In this document: piece by piece, positions 16,971-25,447 of the stretch
Layout: every line of letters starts with the position of its first letter
How positions within the stretch are numbered: the first letter of the stretch is position 1
Assembly (NCBI GenBank): GCA_946188155.1
Contig: CAMHUC010000024.1
Span: forward strand, 1-49,233
Length of the DNA stretch: 49,233 bases
Source: an uncultured bacterium
GTDB taxonomy: Bacteria; Bacteroidota; Bacteroidia; Bacteroidales; Bacteroidaceae
Direction of reading: 5' to 3'
Translations under genes and position numbers: made by a program
Notes under the pieces: generated by a model
Seen by the model: only the letters and a program-made list of their open reading frames with translations
Told to the model about the DNA's origin: nothing
Database searches by the model: none

Positions 16971-17435
16971 ATGTCTAAATTAGTCATCAATTCGTACGAT
17001 GAATTTGCAGCTCATCTGGGTGAGGAACTCGGAGTTTCTGAATGGCTGCAAGTGAATCAAGACCGTATTAACTTGTTTGCAGATGCCACGCTCGACCACC
17101 AGTGGATACACGTAGACACTGAACGCGCCAAGCAGGAAAGCCAGTACAATAGTACTATTGCCCACGGCTATCTGACCCTCTCGTTGCTGCCTTACATGTG
17201 GAATCAGATTATAGAGGTACACAACATCAAGATGCTCGTGAACTACGGCATGGACAAGATGCGCTTCGGGCAGCCAGTCATAACGGGAAGCCGCATACGC
17301 CTGGTCACCAAACTGCACAACATCCAGAATCTGCGCGGCATCTGCAAGGCAGAGATTGATTTCAGAATAGAAATAGAGGGACAACGCAAGCCTGCACTCG
17401 AAGGTATCGCATCGTTCCTCTATTATTTTATATAA
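16971..17435 (+). CDS. MaoC-like hotdog-fold dehydratase
   Basis: 154 residues from the ATG at 16971. The stretch INLFADATLDHQWIHVDTERA followed by IAHGYLTLSLLP is the hydratase 2 motif of MaoC/R-specific enoyl-CoA hydratases, with the catalytic Asp (DHQWIH) and His. The later part (GMDKMRFGQPVITGSRIR) is also typical. The reaction would be reversible hydration of an enoyl-CoA or enoyl-ACP; the true substrate is unknown. It lies 6 nt before the PurF-like gene, so the two share a transcript. Confidence 0.9.
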   Translation: MSKLVINSYDEFAAHLGEELGVSEWLQVNQDRINLFADATLDHQWIHVDTERAKQESQYNSTIAHGYLTLSLLPYMWNQIIEVHNIKMLVNYGMDKMRFGQPVITGSRIRLVTKLHNIQNLRGICKAEIDFRIEIEGQRKPALEGIASFLYYFI

Positions 17436-17441
17436 TAAGGT

Positions 17442-18893
17442 ATGGGAGGATTTTTTGGAACTGTCAGCACGAAGAGCTGTGTGAACGACCTGTTCTATGG
17501 CACTGACTACAATTCGCATCTGGGCACAAAGCGCGCCGGTCTTGTCACCTTCGACAGGGAAAAGGGCTTCAGCCGCAAGATCCACAACCTGGAGCGCGAC
17601 TATTTCCGCTCGAAGTTTGAAGACGAGCTCGACTCGTTCTCGGGGCAACAGGGCCTGGGCGTAATCAGCGATACTGACCCGCAGCCCATCATCGTCAACT
17701 CGCACCTTGGCCGCTATGCCGTGGTGACGGTGGCGAAGATTAACAACCTGCGTGAGATAGCCGACGAGCTGCTGGAGCGGCGCATGCACTTCAGCGAGCT
17801 TTCGGCCAACAATATCAACCAGACGGAGCTTGTGGCCCTGCTCATCAACATGGGCCGTACGTTTGTAGAGGGCATCAATCTGGTGTACCGAAAGATTGAG
17901 GGTTCATGCTCGATGCTGGTGCTGACAGAGAACGGCATCATTGCTGCTCGTGACTTCCTGGGACGCACGCCGATAGTCATCGGAAGAAAGGAGGGGGCCT
18001 ATGCCGTGAGCAGTGAGACGACCAGCTTCCCTAATCTCGACTTCCATCGGGTGAGGGACTTGGGGCCTGGCGAAATCGTTTATATTCAGGCAGATAGGAT
18101 GGAGGTCCTCAAGGAACCCTTTAAGCGAGAGCAGATTTGTTCGTTCCTGTGGGTGTACTATGGATTCCCCGCTTCCGACTATAATGGCATCAATACAGAG
18201 GAGGTGCGTGAAGCCAATGGCAGGATGATGGGCGAAAAGGACGAGACGGAGGTTGACAGCGTGTGCGGTGTGCCTGATTCGGGGGTAGGGATGGCCTTAG
18301 GCTATGCTGAGGGCAAGGGCATCCCATATAAGCGCGCCGTGCTGAAATACACACCGACATGGCCGCGTTCGTTCACTCCGGGAAATCAGGAGCGGCGTGC
18401 TCTGGTGGCTAAGATGAAGCTGATACCCAATCCGGCACTGCTCAAGGGGCAGCGCGTGGTGTTCTGCGACGACTCCATCGTTCGCGGTACTCAGTTGAAG
18501 GACAACGTGAAAACATTCTTCGACTATGGTGCCCGCGAGGTACATTGCCGTATCTCGTGCCCGCCGCTTGTGTACGGTTGCCCCTTCATCGGCTTCACCT
18601 CGTCGAAGAGCGACATGGAGCTGATTACCCGCCGTATCATCAAGGACTTTGAGGGTGACGACAAAAAGAATCTGGAGAAATACGCCACAACCGACTCGAC
18701 AGAGTATCAGCGGATGGTGGATGAGATAGCTCGCAGGTTGGGACTGACATCGCTTAAGTTTGCCAAGCTGGAGGATTTGGTGAAGGCCATCGGTCTGCCG
18801 AAGTGTCAACTGTGTACCCACTGCTTCGACGGTTCGAGCTATTGTCATGAACACGATAATGAGGACGAACGGCAATTGAAGCTGGAGTTTTAG
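17442..18893 (+). CDS. Amidophosphoribosyltransferase-like protein lacking the N-terminal nucleophile Cys
   Basis: 483 residues with the PurF domain order: N-terminal Ntn-type glutamine amidotransferase domain (about 1-230), then a phosphoribosyltransferase domain with the PRPP loop VVFCDDSIVRGTQ (about 339-351). Authentic PurF exposes a catalytic cysteine at its mature N-terminus (CGVFG-like). Here the protein begins MGGFFGTVS, with Gly in that place; the nearest Cys is residue 13. The C-terminus has a Cys cluster (CQLCTHC, then YC), possibly metal-binding. From memory, MGGFFGT-type homologues are widespread in Bacteroidetes. It could be an ammonia-dependent or repurposed enzyme. It converges on recQ with a 4-nt overlap. 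Confidence 0.85.
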   Translation: MGGFFGTVSTKSCVNDLFYGTDYNSHLGTKRAGLVTFDREKGFSRKIHNLERDYFRSKFEDELDSFSGQQGLGVISDTDPQPIIVNSHLGRYAVVTVAKINNLREIADELLERRMHFSELSANNINQTELVALLINMGRTFVEGINLVYRKIEGSCSMLVLTENGIIAARDFLGRTPIVIGRKEGAYAVSSETTSFPNLDFHRVRDLGPGEIVYIQADRMEVLKEPFKREQICSFLWVYYGFPASDYNGINTEEVREANGRMMGEKDETEVDSVCGVPDSGVGMALGYAEGKGIPYKRAVLKYTPTWPRSFTPGNQERRALVAKMKLIPNPALLKGQRVVFCDDSIVRGTQLKDNVKTFFDYGAREVHCRISCPPLVYGCPFIGFTSSKSDMELITRRIIKDFEGDDKKNLEKYATTDSTEYQRMVDEIARRLGLTSLKFAKLEDLVKAIGLPKCQLCTHCFDGSSYCHEHDNEDERQLKLEF

Positions 18894-20872
18894 GCTTTTC
18901 TAAGGAAGCCGTCCTCCTGGACGATGTATTCCTCATGCATCAGATAATCGAGAGCAGCATCTATCTTGTCGGTCGGAAGATGGATGCTGTTCAGCGTTGT
19001 TATAGGGTGAGCGTTGCCGTCAGCCAGTAACTCGAGGATGGCACTGGCCTCGGGCGTTAGCAAGGAATCGTTCGAGTACTTTCCAGGTTTGTCGAGGCAC
19101 ACGTCGCACTGGCAGCAATCGTGGCTGTCGGTCTCTCCGAAGTAACGCAGTAGCTGCCGGCTGCGGCAAACATTGTCGCAGGTGGCATAATCTATCATCG
19201 CGTGTATGCGTTTGCGGTAAAGGGCCTTGCGTTCCTCGTAGACAGAGGGAGGTATCTGTATCTGCTCCATGTCCTCGCGTCGCTGAAGATAGCGTACGTA
19301 GGGTGTTTTCTTTTGTGGAATGAAGTGCAGTATGTGCTTCTGACTGAGGCTTTTAAGAATGAGGTAGACCTGCTGGGGCTGGAGCGCACACTGCGAGGCC
19401 ACGAAACTCTCGTCGATGAAGTTGTAGTCGGTGAACAGTCCGCTATAGTTGCGCAGCAGAGCAGTAATCACCTTGTCTTCATTAGCCGTATTACCTTCCA
19501 GCCGATACAGGTCGTTGCGGTTGACGGTGAACATCACGCGTGCCTGGTTATCCTGCTCCTCGGTATATTCGATGTAACCGGCGCGGTTGAGAATCTTCAG
19601 GGCAGAGTCCACCTGGATGGGGAAATGGTGGAACTTATGGCAGAAGTCGTCGATGTTGAACTCGAAAGTGGCGTGAAAGCCCGATCCGACACCAATCTGA
19701 TAATAGTAGGCCAGATGCTCGTAGACTTGCTTGATGTATTCTTTCTCTGGGAAGGTGTCGCTGATGCGCTTGTCGAGCTTTCGGTGGTCGGCCTCATTGT
19801 ATAGCAGTATGGCGTAGGCCTTCTTCCCGTCGCGTCCGGCACGCCCTGCCTCCTGGAAATAGGCTTCGATGCTGTCAGGACAGTCTATGTGGATTACCAA
19901 CCTGACGTCGGGCTTGTCGATGCCCATGCCAAAGGCGTTAGTGGCCACCATCACCCGCACCTTGTCCTGCTGCCAGTCGTTCTGACGGCTGTTCTTGACG
20001 GTGTCTTCCAGGCCGGCGTGATAGAAAGTGGCACTGATACCATCATTGGCAAGCAGCTCGGCTACCTCTTTTGTACGGCGCCGGCTGCGCGCATAGACGA
20101 TGGCACAGCCCGTGACGCTGTTAAGAATATGCAGAAGCTGTTCGCGCTTGTCGGCAGCGTGGCGCACGACGTATGCAAGGTTTCTTCGCTCGAAGCTCAT
20201 GCGGAATACGTTGAAGCCGGATATTCCGGATGTTCCGGATGTTCCGGTTTTTCCGGATATTCCGGTGGAGAGCGTCAGCTTATCCTGGATGTCCTGGACA
20301 ACAGAAGGCGTGGCAGTTGCCGTGAGAGCGAGAACAGGCACGCCTGGCAAGTCGTGACGTATGTCGGCAATCTTCAGATAGGAGGGCCGGAAGTCATAGC
20401 CCCATTGCGAGATGCAATGTGCCTCATCGACGGTGATGATGCTGACGTTCATGTGGCGCAACTTTGTCCGGAAGAGTTCGGACGACAGTCGTTCAGGCGA
20501 CACGTATAGTATCTTGGTGTTCCCGAGAATGCAGTTCTCGAGTGTGACGATGATTTCTTCGCGGGAGAGTCCGGAATAGACGGCTGCCGCCCGGATGCCT
20601 CGGCTACGGAGATTCTGCACCTGATCCTTCATCAGGGCGATGAGGGGTGTGATGACAATACATGTGCCATCGCTGCAGAGTGCGGGCACCTGGAAGGTTA
20701 TCGACTTTCCACCACCGGTAGGCATCAAGCCCAGTGTATCGTGGCCACTGCCTACAGACTCGATGATTTCCCGCTGAATACCGCGGAAGTTGTCGTAGCC
20801 CCAATATCGTTTTAAGACAGACAGGTATGTCGCCATCTCTTTCTTGACAATGCCCCGATGCCTATTGTCCAT
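18890..20872 (-). CDS. recQ: RecQ-family ATP-dependent DNA helicase
   Basis: 660 residues. A 3'-5' helicase of recombinational repair: Walker A MPTGGGKS (50-57), DEAH (149-152) with ISQWGYDFRP, and motif VI QEAGRAGRDG. The zinc-binding region has four cysteines (CDNVCRSRQL ... CCQCDVC), followed by winged-helix segments; no clear HRDC domain is seen. An extra low-complexity peptide (about 202-220: GISGKTGTSGTSGISG) is encoded by 9-bp repeats at 20217-20265, between the helicase lobes. The start could also be M13 (MATYLSVL). Its 5' end overlaps recJ by 11 nt, so recJ-recQ form an operon. Confidence 0.93.
   Translation of the reverse strand: MDNRHRGIVKKEMATYLSVLKRYWGYDNFRGIQREIIESVGSGHDTLGLMPTGGGKSITFQVPALCSDGTCIVITPLIALMKDQVQNLRSRGIRAAAVYSGLSREEIIVTLENCILGNTKILYVSPERLSSELFRTKLRHMNVSIITVDEAHCISQWGYDFRPSYLKIADIRHDLPGVPVLALTATATPSVVQDIQDKLTLSTGISGKTGTSGTSGISGFNVFRMSFERRNLAYVVRHAADKREQLLHILNSVTGCAIVYARSRRRTKEVAELLANDGISATFYHAGLEDTVKNSRQNDWQQDKVRVMVATNAFGMGIDKPDVRLVIHIDCPDSIEAYFQEAGRAGRDGKKAYAILLYNEADHRKLDKRISDTFPEKEYIKQVYEHLAYYYQIGVGSGFHATFEFNIDDFCHKFHHFPIQVDSALKILNRAGYIEYTEEQDNQARVMFTVNRNDLYRLEGNTANEDKVITALLRNYSGLFTDYNFIDESFVASQCALQPQQVYLILKSLSQKHILHFIPQKKTPYVRYLQRREDMEQIQIPPSVYEERKALYRKRIHAMIDYATCDNVCRSRQLLRYFGETDSHDCCQCDVCLDKPGKYSNDSLLTPEASAILELLADGNAHPITTLNSIHLPTDKIDAALDYLMHEEYIVQEDGFLRKA
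20217..20265. repeat. 9-bp tandem repeat inside recQ
   Basis: Five units of the type CCGGATATT/CCGGATGTT start at 20217, 20226, 20235, 20244 and 20253, then a partial CCGGT. The period is a multiple of three, so recQ stays open and gains a Gly/Ser/Thr peptide. Confidence 0.92.
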
Positions 20873-22589
20873 CGTCGCTTGGCTTGATGTCCTCTATCTG
20901 TAGCTGCACCTCGGTTCGCTTGTAGATATTCTCCTCAATGGTGTAGGCGATGTCGAACGAGCGCTTTGACTTGATGTAGCGTGCGGCCTCACTCTGTCCG
21001 AAGGCGATGCCGTTCATCACGTTCGATGACTTGGAGTCAACCAGTTCGAGCTTGATGTGCTCTTGCTGCCGTCCCACCACTTTCGACGTGCCGTAGTCGT
21101 AGACGTTACGCGTACAGAATACGGGTTTCTCGTTGCCAGGACCGTGAGGTGCAAACTTCTTCAGGTCGTTGTGGAGTTTCTTGGTGATGTCCTTGAAGTC
21201 TATTTCCGTATTAATATCTATCGTGGCCTCGGTTTGTTCGGGCAGAATATGTTCTGTGACATACTGCTGGAACCGCCGGCGGAACTCGGGGATGTTCTCA
21301 ATCTTGAGTGACAGTCCGACGGCATAGGTGTGGCCGCCGAAGTTCTCGAGCAGGTCACGGCAGCTTTTTACGGCATCATAGATGTCGTAGCCTGCCACGC
21401 TGCGCGCAGAGCCTGTGGCCAGGTCGCCGCTACGGGTGAGAACCACCGTCGGGCGATAGTATAGTTCGGTCATGCGTGAGGCCACAATACCCACTACGCC
21501 CTTCTTCCAGTTCTCGTCGTAGAGCACAATGCTGGCGTGGTGCTTCTGACTCTCCAGCTTTTCGATAATCAGGTTGGCCTCTTCGGTCATCTGTTTGTCC
21601 ACATCCTTGCGCTGTTCGTTGTATTCGTTGATACGGTTGGCTTCTGCGAGTGCCTTTTCGAAATCACGCTCCACCAGCAGGTCAACGGCTTCGAGGCCGC
21701 TCTGCATTCGTCCGGAAGCATTGATGCGTGGCCCGATTTTGAATACGATGTCACTCATGGTCAGTTCGCGCCCCGTCAGTCCGCATATCTCGATAATCGA
21801 TTTCAGGCCTACCGACGGATTCTGGTTGAGCTGTTTCAGTCCGTGGAAGGCCAGTATGCGGTTCTCTCCTGTCACCGGCACGATGTCGGCGGCAATCGAG
21901 ACGGCACAGAAGTCGAGCAGGGGGATGAGCCGGGAGAAGGGGATGCCATTGTTCTTAGCGAAGGCTTGCATAAACTTAAAGCCTACGCCGCAGCCGCAAA
22001 GGTGCTTGAAGGGATAGGTGGAGTCCTCGCGCTTGGGGTTGAGGATGGCCACAGCCTCGGGCAGGTCGTCATCCGGCACATGGTGGTCGCACACGATAAA
22101 GTCTATGCCAAGCTGTTTGGCATAACTGATTTCCTCGATTGCCTTAATGCCGCAATCGAGCACGATGATTAGTTTTACGTCCTTCTCGGCAGCATAGTCC
22201 AACGCCTTTTTGCTGATACCGTACCCCTCCTCATAGCGGTCGGGAATGTAGTATTCAATGTTGGAATAGAACTGCTGTAGGAACTTGTACACCAAAGCTA
22301 CCGCCGTACATCCGTCGACATCATAGTCGCCATAGACCATAATGCGCTCTTTGTGCCCCATTGCATCATTGAGCCTGTCTACGGCCACGTCCATGTCGTT
22401 CATCAGGAACGGGTCTATCAATTCGTTTAGCATCGGACGGAAGAAACGCTTGGCAGCGCTCTCTGTCTTGATGCCACGCTGAATGAGCAGGCCTGCGAGA
22501 ATCGGGCTCATGCCGATTTTCTCTCCCAGCTCCTTAGCTGCCGTCCTTTGTTCTGATGTGGGTGGTTCGTAATTCCATTTGAAATGCAT
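20862..22589 (-). CDS. recJ: Single-stranded-DNA-specific exonuclease RecJ
   Basis: 575 residues. A 5'-3' single-strand exonuclease of the DHH family. Metal-binding motifs are visible in YGDYDVDGCTA (about 81-91), CDHHVPDD and, in the DHHA1 part, GGHTYAVGLS. The C-terminal OB-like part ends in DIKPSDDGQ. The gene has its own -7 box (22654-22661) and is followed by recQ with an 11-nt overlap, so two recombination enzymes are made together. Confidence 0.96.
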   Translation of the reverse strand: MHFKWNYEPPTSEQRTAAKELGEKIGMSPILAGLLIQRGIKTESAAKRFFRPMLNELIDPFLMNDMDVAVDRLNDAMGHKERIMVYGDYDVDGCTAVALVYKFLQQFYSNIEYYIPDRYEEGYGISKKALDYAAEKDVKLIIVLDCGIKAIEEISYAKQLGIDFIVCDHHVPDDDLPEAVAILNPKREDSTYPFKHLCGCGVGFKFMQAFAKNNGIPFSRLIPLLDFCAVSIAADIVPVTGENRILAFHGLKQLNQNPSVGLKSIIEICGLTGRELTMSDIVFKIGPRINASGRMQSGLEAVDLLVERDFEKALAEANRINEYNEQRKDVDKQMTEEANLIIEKLESQKHHASIVLYDENWKKGVVGIVASRMTELYYRPTVVLTRSGDLATGSARSVAGYDIYDAVKSCRDLLENFGGHTYAVGLSLKIENIPEFRRRFQQYVTEHILPEQTEATIDINTEIDFKDITKKLHNDLKKFAPHGPGNEKPVFCTRNVYDYGTSKVVGRQQEHIKLELVDSKSSNVMNGIAFGQSEAARYIKSKRSFDIAYTIEENIYKRTEVQLQIEDIKPSDDGQ

Positions 22590-22653
22590 TTATATATTAT
22601 TTTTTATTCTTGTCGCTTTGATGTGTAAGTGCCTATTAATGCAAATTACGCCC

Positions 22654-22661
22654 CAAAGATA
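22654..22661 (-). promoter_or_regulatory. -7 box for recJ-recQ
   Basis: The minus strand reads TATCTTTG, 64 nt before the recJ ATG. Confidence 0.7.
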
Positions 22662-22678
22662 AGAATAAAAAATGAATT

Positions 22679-22718
22679 AACGGCATAATCTGCCGGAAAT
22701 TTAACAGATTATGCCGTT
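22679..22718. terminator. Hairpin terminator after C1 peptidase gene
   Basis: 14-bp perfect stem (22679-22692 with 22705-22718) and a 12-nt loop, flanked by T-rich sequence on both sides. It separates the aminopeptidase P / C1 peptidase operon from the recJ promoter. Confidence 0.75.
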
Positions 22719-22748
22719 TTTTTACCTAATTATAGGAATATTTCTTCC

Positions 22749-23954
22749 TTAAATGCCCAGTTTCTTGCGAATTTCTGCAGGGATGGCGTTCTTGTTGACC
22801 AGGAAGTCCATGGTGTTGGCGGCGATGAAAGTCTTGGTCATATACCAGATGCCCTTATAGTCGCCCGACTCTCCCCAGGAGTTCTTTACCATATAGTACT
22901 CCTTACCGTTCTGATCCTTGGCACAGCCGTAGATAAGCATGCCGTGGTCGTCGGTCAGTTCCCAGTTGTCGAAACGCTCCTGGCGCATCTCCTGAGTGGC
23001 GGTTATCTCTGGCACTTTGCAGCCCAGCGAGTCGATGACGTTGCGTTTCTTCTCGGCTGTCAGTTTCAGCCAGCGGGCCATATCGCTGCCGGCGAGGCTT
23101 TCGGTCTTCTTGGTGTCGACGGCATAGGCCAGTCCCTTACGGGTGAATCCTGGCTCCGACACGTCGCCACCCCAGGCGATGGTATAGCCCTGTGCCACAG
23201 CGTTGTCGATGACCTGCATCATCTCGTCCATCGGCAGGTTATAGCTCAGCGGGAAGCGCCAGTTGTCCTGAACCTCCACGGCGAAGGCGGTATAGAAGGG
23301 GTGATGGGTGAAGCTGGTGATGCTCACATAGTCGTCGAGGTTCAGCCCCAGCGAAGCCACGAACTCTTTCGGCGTATATGTCTTGCCCTCGTAGGTGAAC
23401 TTCTCAGGGCACTTGCCCAGATAGGAGTCCAGGATGCCCTGCATGCCGTTCTTCCAGGCGTTGCTGAGTTTCTTTGAGTCACTCTTGGCGATAGCTGCCA
23501 CGTATGGTTCCAGTACGCCGAAGAACTCGTTGAAGTTGTTCAGTGAGTCACCGTAGAGGGAGCCGGGGAAAGGCATTGCGCCCTCCGGGCAGATGCCGTG
23601 GGTCTTCAGCGTGTGGAGCACGTCCTCGGCCGAACCGCCTTGTGCAAACTGGCAGTCGCCATGGTATCGGACCACCTGGATAGCACGTTCCATGTAAGTC
23701 TTGTTGGCCACAAATGACTCGCAGAGGTCATAGGTCTTGCCTGTGGCCTTCAGGATCTCTGCCTCAAAGTAGGAGAGGGTGGAGTAGTCCCAGCAGGTGC
23801 CAGAGCGGTTCTGGTCCTTGATGCTGGTGATGGGGTTCTCCTTAATAATGGTAAAGACGGGTTTGTTCTGGTCTTTAGCGGGTGCCTTCTTCTTGGCAGC
23901 CGAAGCACTGAGAGCCATTGTGGCCATGAGCGCGATGGTTAGAATCTTCTTCAT
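22749..23954 (-). CDS. Secreted papain-family (C1) peptidase, bleomycin-hydrolase-like
   Basis: 401 residues. A cleavable signal peptide (MKKILTIALMATMALSASAA) directs export. The mature enzyme starts with the papain-type site SGTCWDYSTL (Cys54), has the catalytic His in DDHGMLIYG (His337) and Asn in VKNSWGESG (Asn358), and QNRSG before the Cys supplies the oxyanion Gln. The arrangement, with a long insert between Cys and His, is that of C1B/PepC-type aminopeptidases rather than short papains. It lies 9 nt after the aminopeptidase P gene, pointing to coordinated peptide degradation. Confidence 0.92.
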   Translation of the reverse strand: MKKILTIALMATMALSASAAKKKAPAKDQNKPVFTIIKENPITSIKDQNRSGTCWDYSTLSYFEAEILKATGKTYDLCESFVANKTYMERAIQVVRYHGDCQFAQGGSAEDVLHTLKTHGICPEGAMPFPGSLYGDSLNNFNEFFGVLEPYVAAIAKSDSKKLSNAWKNGMQGILDSYLGKCPEKFTYEGKTYTPKEFVASLGLNLDDYVSITSFTHHPFYTAFAVEVQDNWRFPLSYNLPMDEMMQVIDNAVAQGYTIAWGGDVSEPGFTRKGLAYAVDTKKTESLAGSDMARWLKLTAEKKRNVIDSLGCKVPEITATQEMRQERFDNWELTDDHGMLIYGCAKDQNGKEYYMVKNSWGESGDYKGIWYMTKTFIAANTMDFLVNKNAIPAEIRKKLGI

Positions 23955-23963
23955 AAGTTATAA

Positions 23964-25352
23964 TTAGTTGTTTGACATAAATTCCTCCAGTTCTTGCGGG
24001 TGATAGGGGATGCGCTTCGTGCCGAGGAAGCGGCAGCCGTCGGAAGTAATCAGCAGGTCGTCCTCGATACGTATGCCGCCAAAGTCCTTGTAGGTCTCCA
24101 GCTTGTCGAAATTGATATAATCCCGACAGTGCCCCCTGGCCTTCCATTGGTCAATCAGGGCGGGGATGAAGTAGATGCCCGGTTCATCGGTCACTACAAA
24201 GCCTTCCTGCAACTTGCGGCCCATGCGCAGGCAGTTGGTGCCGAACTGCTCCAGGTTGGGGCGCGTATCCTCGTCGAAGCCCACGTAGATTTGGCCTAGC
24301 CCCTCCATGTCGTGAACGTCCATACCCATCATGTGTCCCAGTCCGTGAGGTAGGAACATGGCGTGGGCACCGGCCTTGACTGCCTCGTCGGTGTCGCCCC
24401 TCATCAGTCCCAGCTCCTTCAGCCGTTCCGTCATCAGACGGCACACGGCAAAGTGTACGTCGGCATATTTCACGCCGGGCTTGGCCAACTTCAGCACGTA
24501 GTCGTGGCAGGCTTCCACAATGGAATAAATCTCCAGCTGCCGCTGGGTGAACTTGCCTGTGACGGGCATCGTGCGGGTATTGTCGGAGCAGTAGTCGTCG
24601 AGTTCGCATCCTGCATCGCAGAGTGCCAGGCGGCCGGCCTCCAACTTGGCATCAGAGGGATTGCCGTGCATGATCTCTCCATGCTGAGAGAAGATGGTGG
24701 CAAAGGACACGCAGCAGGCCAGGCTTCGGGCGATACCGTCGACCTGTCCTCCGATATAGCGTTCTGTCACACCTGGCTTGATAAGCCGCTGAGCCGTCGT
24801 GTGCATCACATAACCCACGTCGCAGGCCTTTTCGATGGCCGCTATCTCCTGGGGTTCTTTCGTAGAGCGCATCTTCACTACAGCCTTTATCAGCTTCAGC
24901 GAGGCCGCCTCCTTCTGCTTCATGGGGTGTATGCCTGTCAGATCCATGATCTGCAGCATCGTGTCGTGGCGATAGGGAGGCAGGAAGTGGATTTGAGATT
25001 TGGCATTTGAGATAGTGGATTTGAGGCTTGCCATCGGAGCTGTGTTTCCTACGCCTACCTCTGCAGCCAGGTCGGCTACCGAAGGCGTGAAGCCCATCCA
25101 CACGATGTCCTCCACGTCGATATCGTTGCCGTAGAGTGTCTCGGTGTCGTTGTCAATGTCAATAACGCCCACCAGCCCGTCGCGGTGCTGTCCGAAGTAG
25201 TATAGGAACGTGGAGTCCTGGCGCATCGGCGAGAAACTGTTCGCCGGATAGTTGGCCGGTGCCTCGTTGTTGCCGAACAGGATGATAGTCCCGCTGCCAA
25301 CCAGTTCTTTTAGCAGGGCACGACGTTTAATATAGGTCTCTTTGCTAAACAT
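23964..25352 (-). CDS. pepP: Aminopeptidase P-type metallopeptidase (M24)
   Basis: 462 residues. A creatinase-like N-terminal domain (FLYYFGQHRDGLVGVID) precedes the pita-bread catalytic domain. Metal ligands are visible in LCDAGCELDDYCSDNTRTMPV (two Asp), HGLGHMMGMDVHD (His), VVTDEPGIYF (Glu) and GGIRIEDDLLI (Glu). It should remove N-terminal residues before proline. A loop at about residues 110-122 (SLKSTISNAKSQIHF) is encoded by an AAATCTCAAAT-type repeat (24988-25026). No signal peptide is seen. It is first in the operon with the C1 peptidase. Confidence 0.93.
   Translation of the reverse strand: MFSKETYIKRRALLKELVGSGTIILFGNNEAPANYPANSFSPMRQDSTFLYYFGQHRDGLVGVIDIDNDTETLYGNDIDVEDIVWMGFTPSVADLAAEVGVGNTAPMASLKSTISNAKSQIHFLPPYRHDTMLQIMDLTGIHPMKQKEAASLKLIKAVVKMRSTKEPQEIAAIEKACDVGYVMHTTAQRLIKPGVTERYIGGQVDGIARSLACCVSFATIFSQHGEIMHGNPSDAKLEAGRLALCDAGCELDDYCSDNTRTMPVTGKFTQRQLEIYSIVEACHDYVLKLAKPGVKYADVHFAVCRLMTERLKELGLMRGDTDEAVKAGAHAMFLPHGLGHMMGMDVHDMEGLGQIYVGFDEDTRPNLEQFGTNCLRMGRKLQEGFVVTDEPGIYFIPALIDQWKARGHCRDYINFDKLETYKDFGGIRIEDDLLITSDGCRFLGTKRIPYHPQELEEFMSNN
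24988..25026. repeat. AAATCTCAAAT-type low-complexity repeat inside pepP
   Basis: On the plus strand the word GGATTTGAG occurs twice and ATTTGAGAT twice within 39 bp. The wording resembles low-complexity repeats common between Bacteroidetes genes, but it is translated in frame here. Confidence 0.6.
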
Positions 25353-25388
25353 AATTCAAGTTTTCGCTATTATTAGTCAAATTGTCTG

Positions 25389-25396
25389 CAAAGTTA
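25389..25396 (-). promoter_or_regulatory. -7 box for pepP operon
   Basis: The minus strand reads TAACTTTG, 36 nt before the pepP ATG. It is only 22 bp from the plus-strand box at 25419. Confidence 0.75.
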
Positions 25397-25418
25397 CACA
25401 TTTTTTATTTAAATGCAT

Positions 25419-25426
25419 TATCTTTG
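25419..25426 (+). promoter_or_regulatory. -7 box for patatin-like gene
   Basis: TATCTTTG, 21 nt before the ATG at 25448. It excludes the ATG at 25382. Confidence 0.8.
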
Positions 25427-25447
25427 CAGAAAATTTTTGCAATAATT

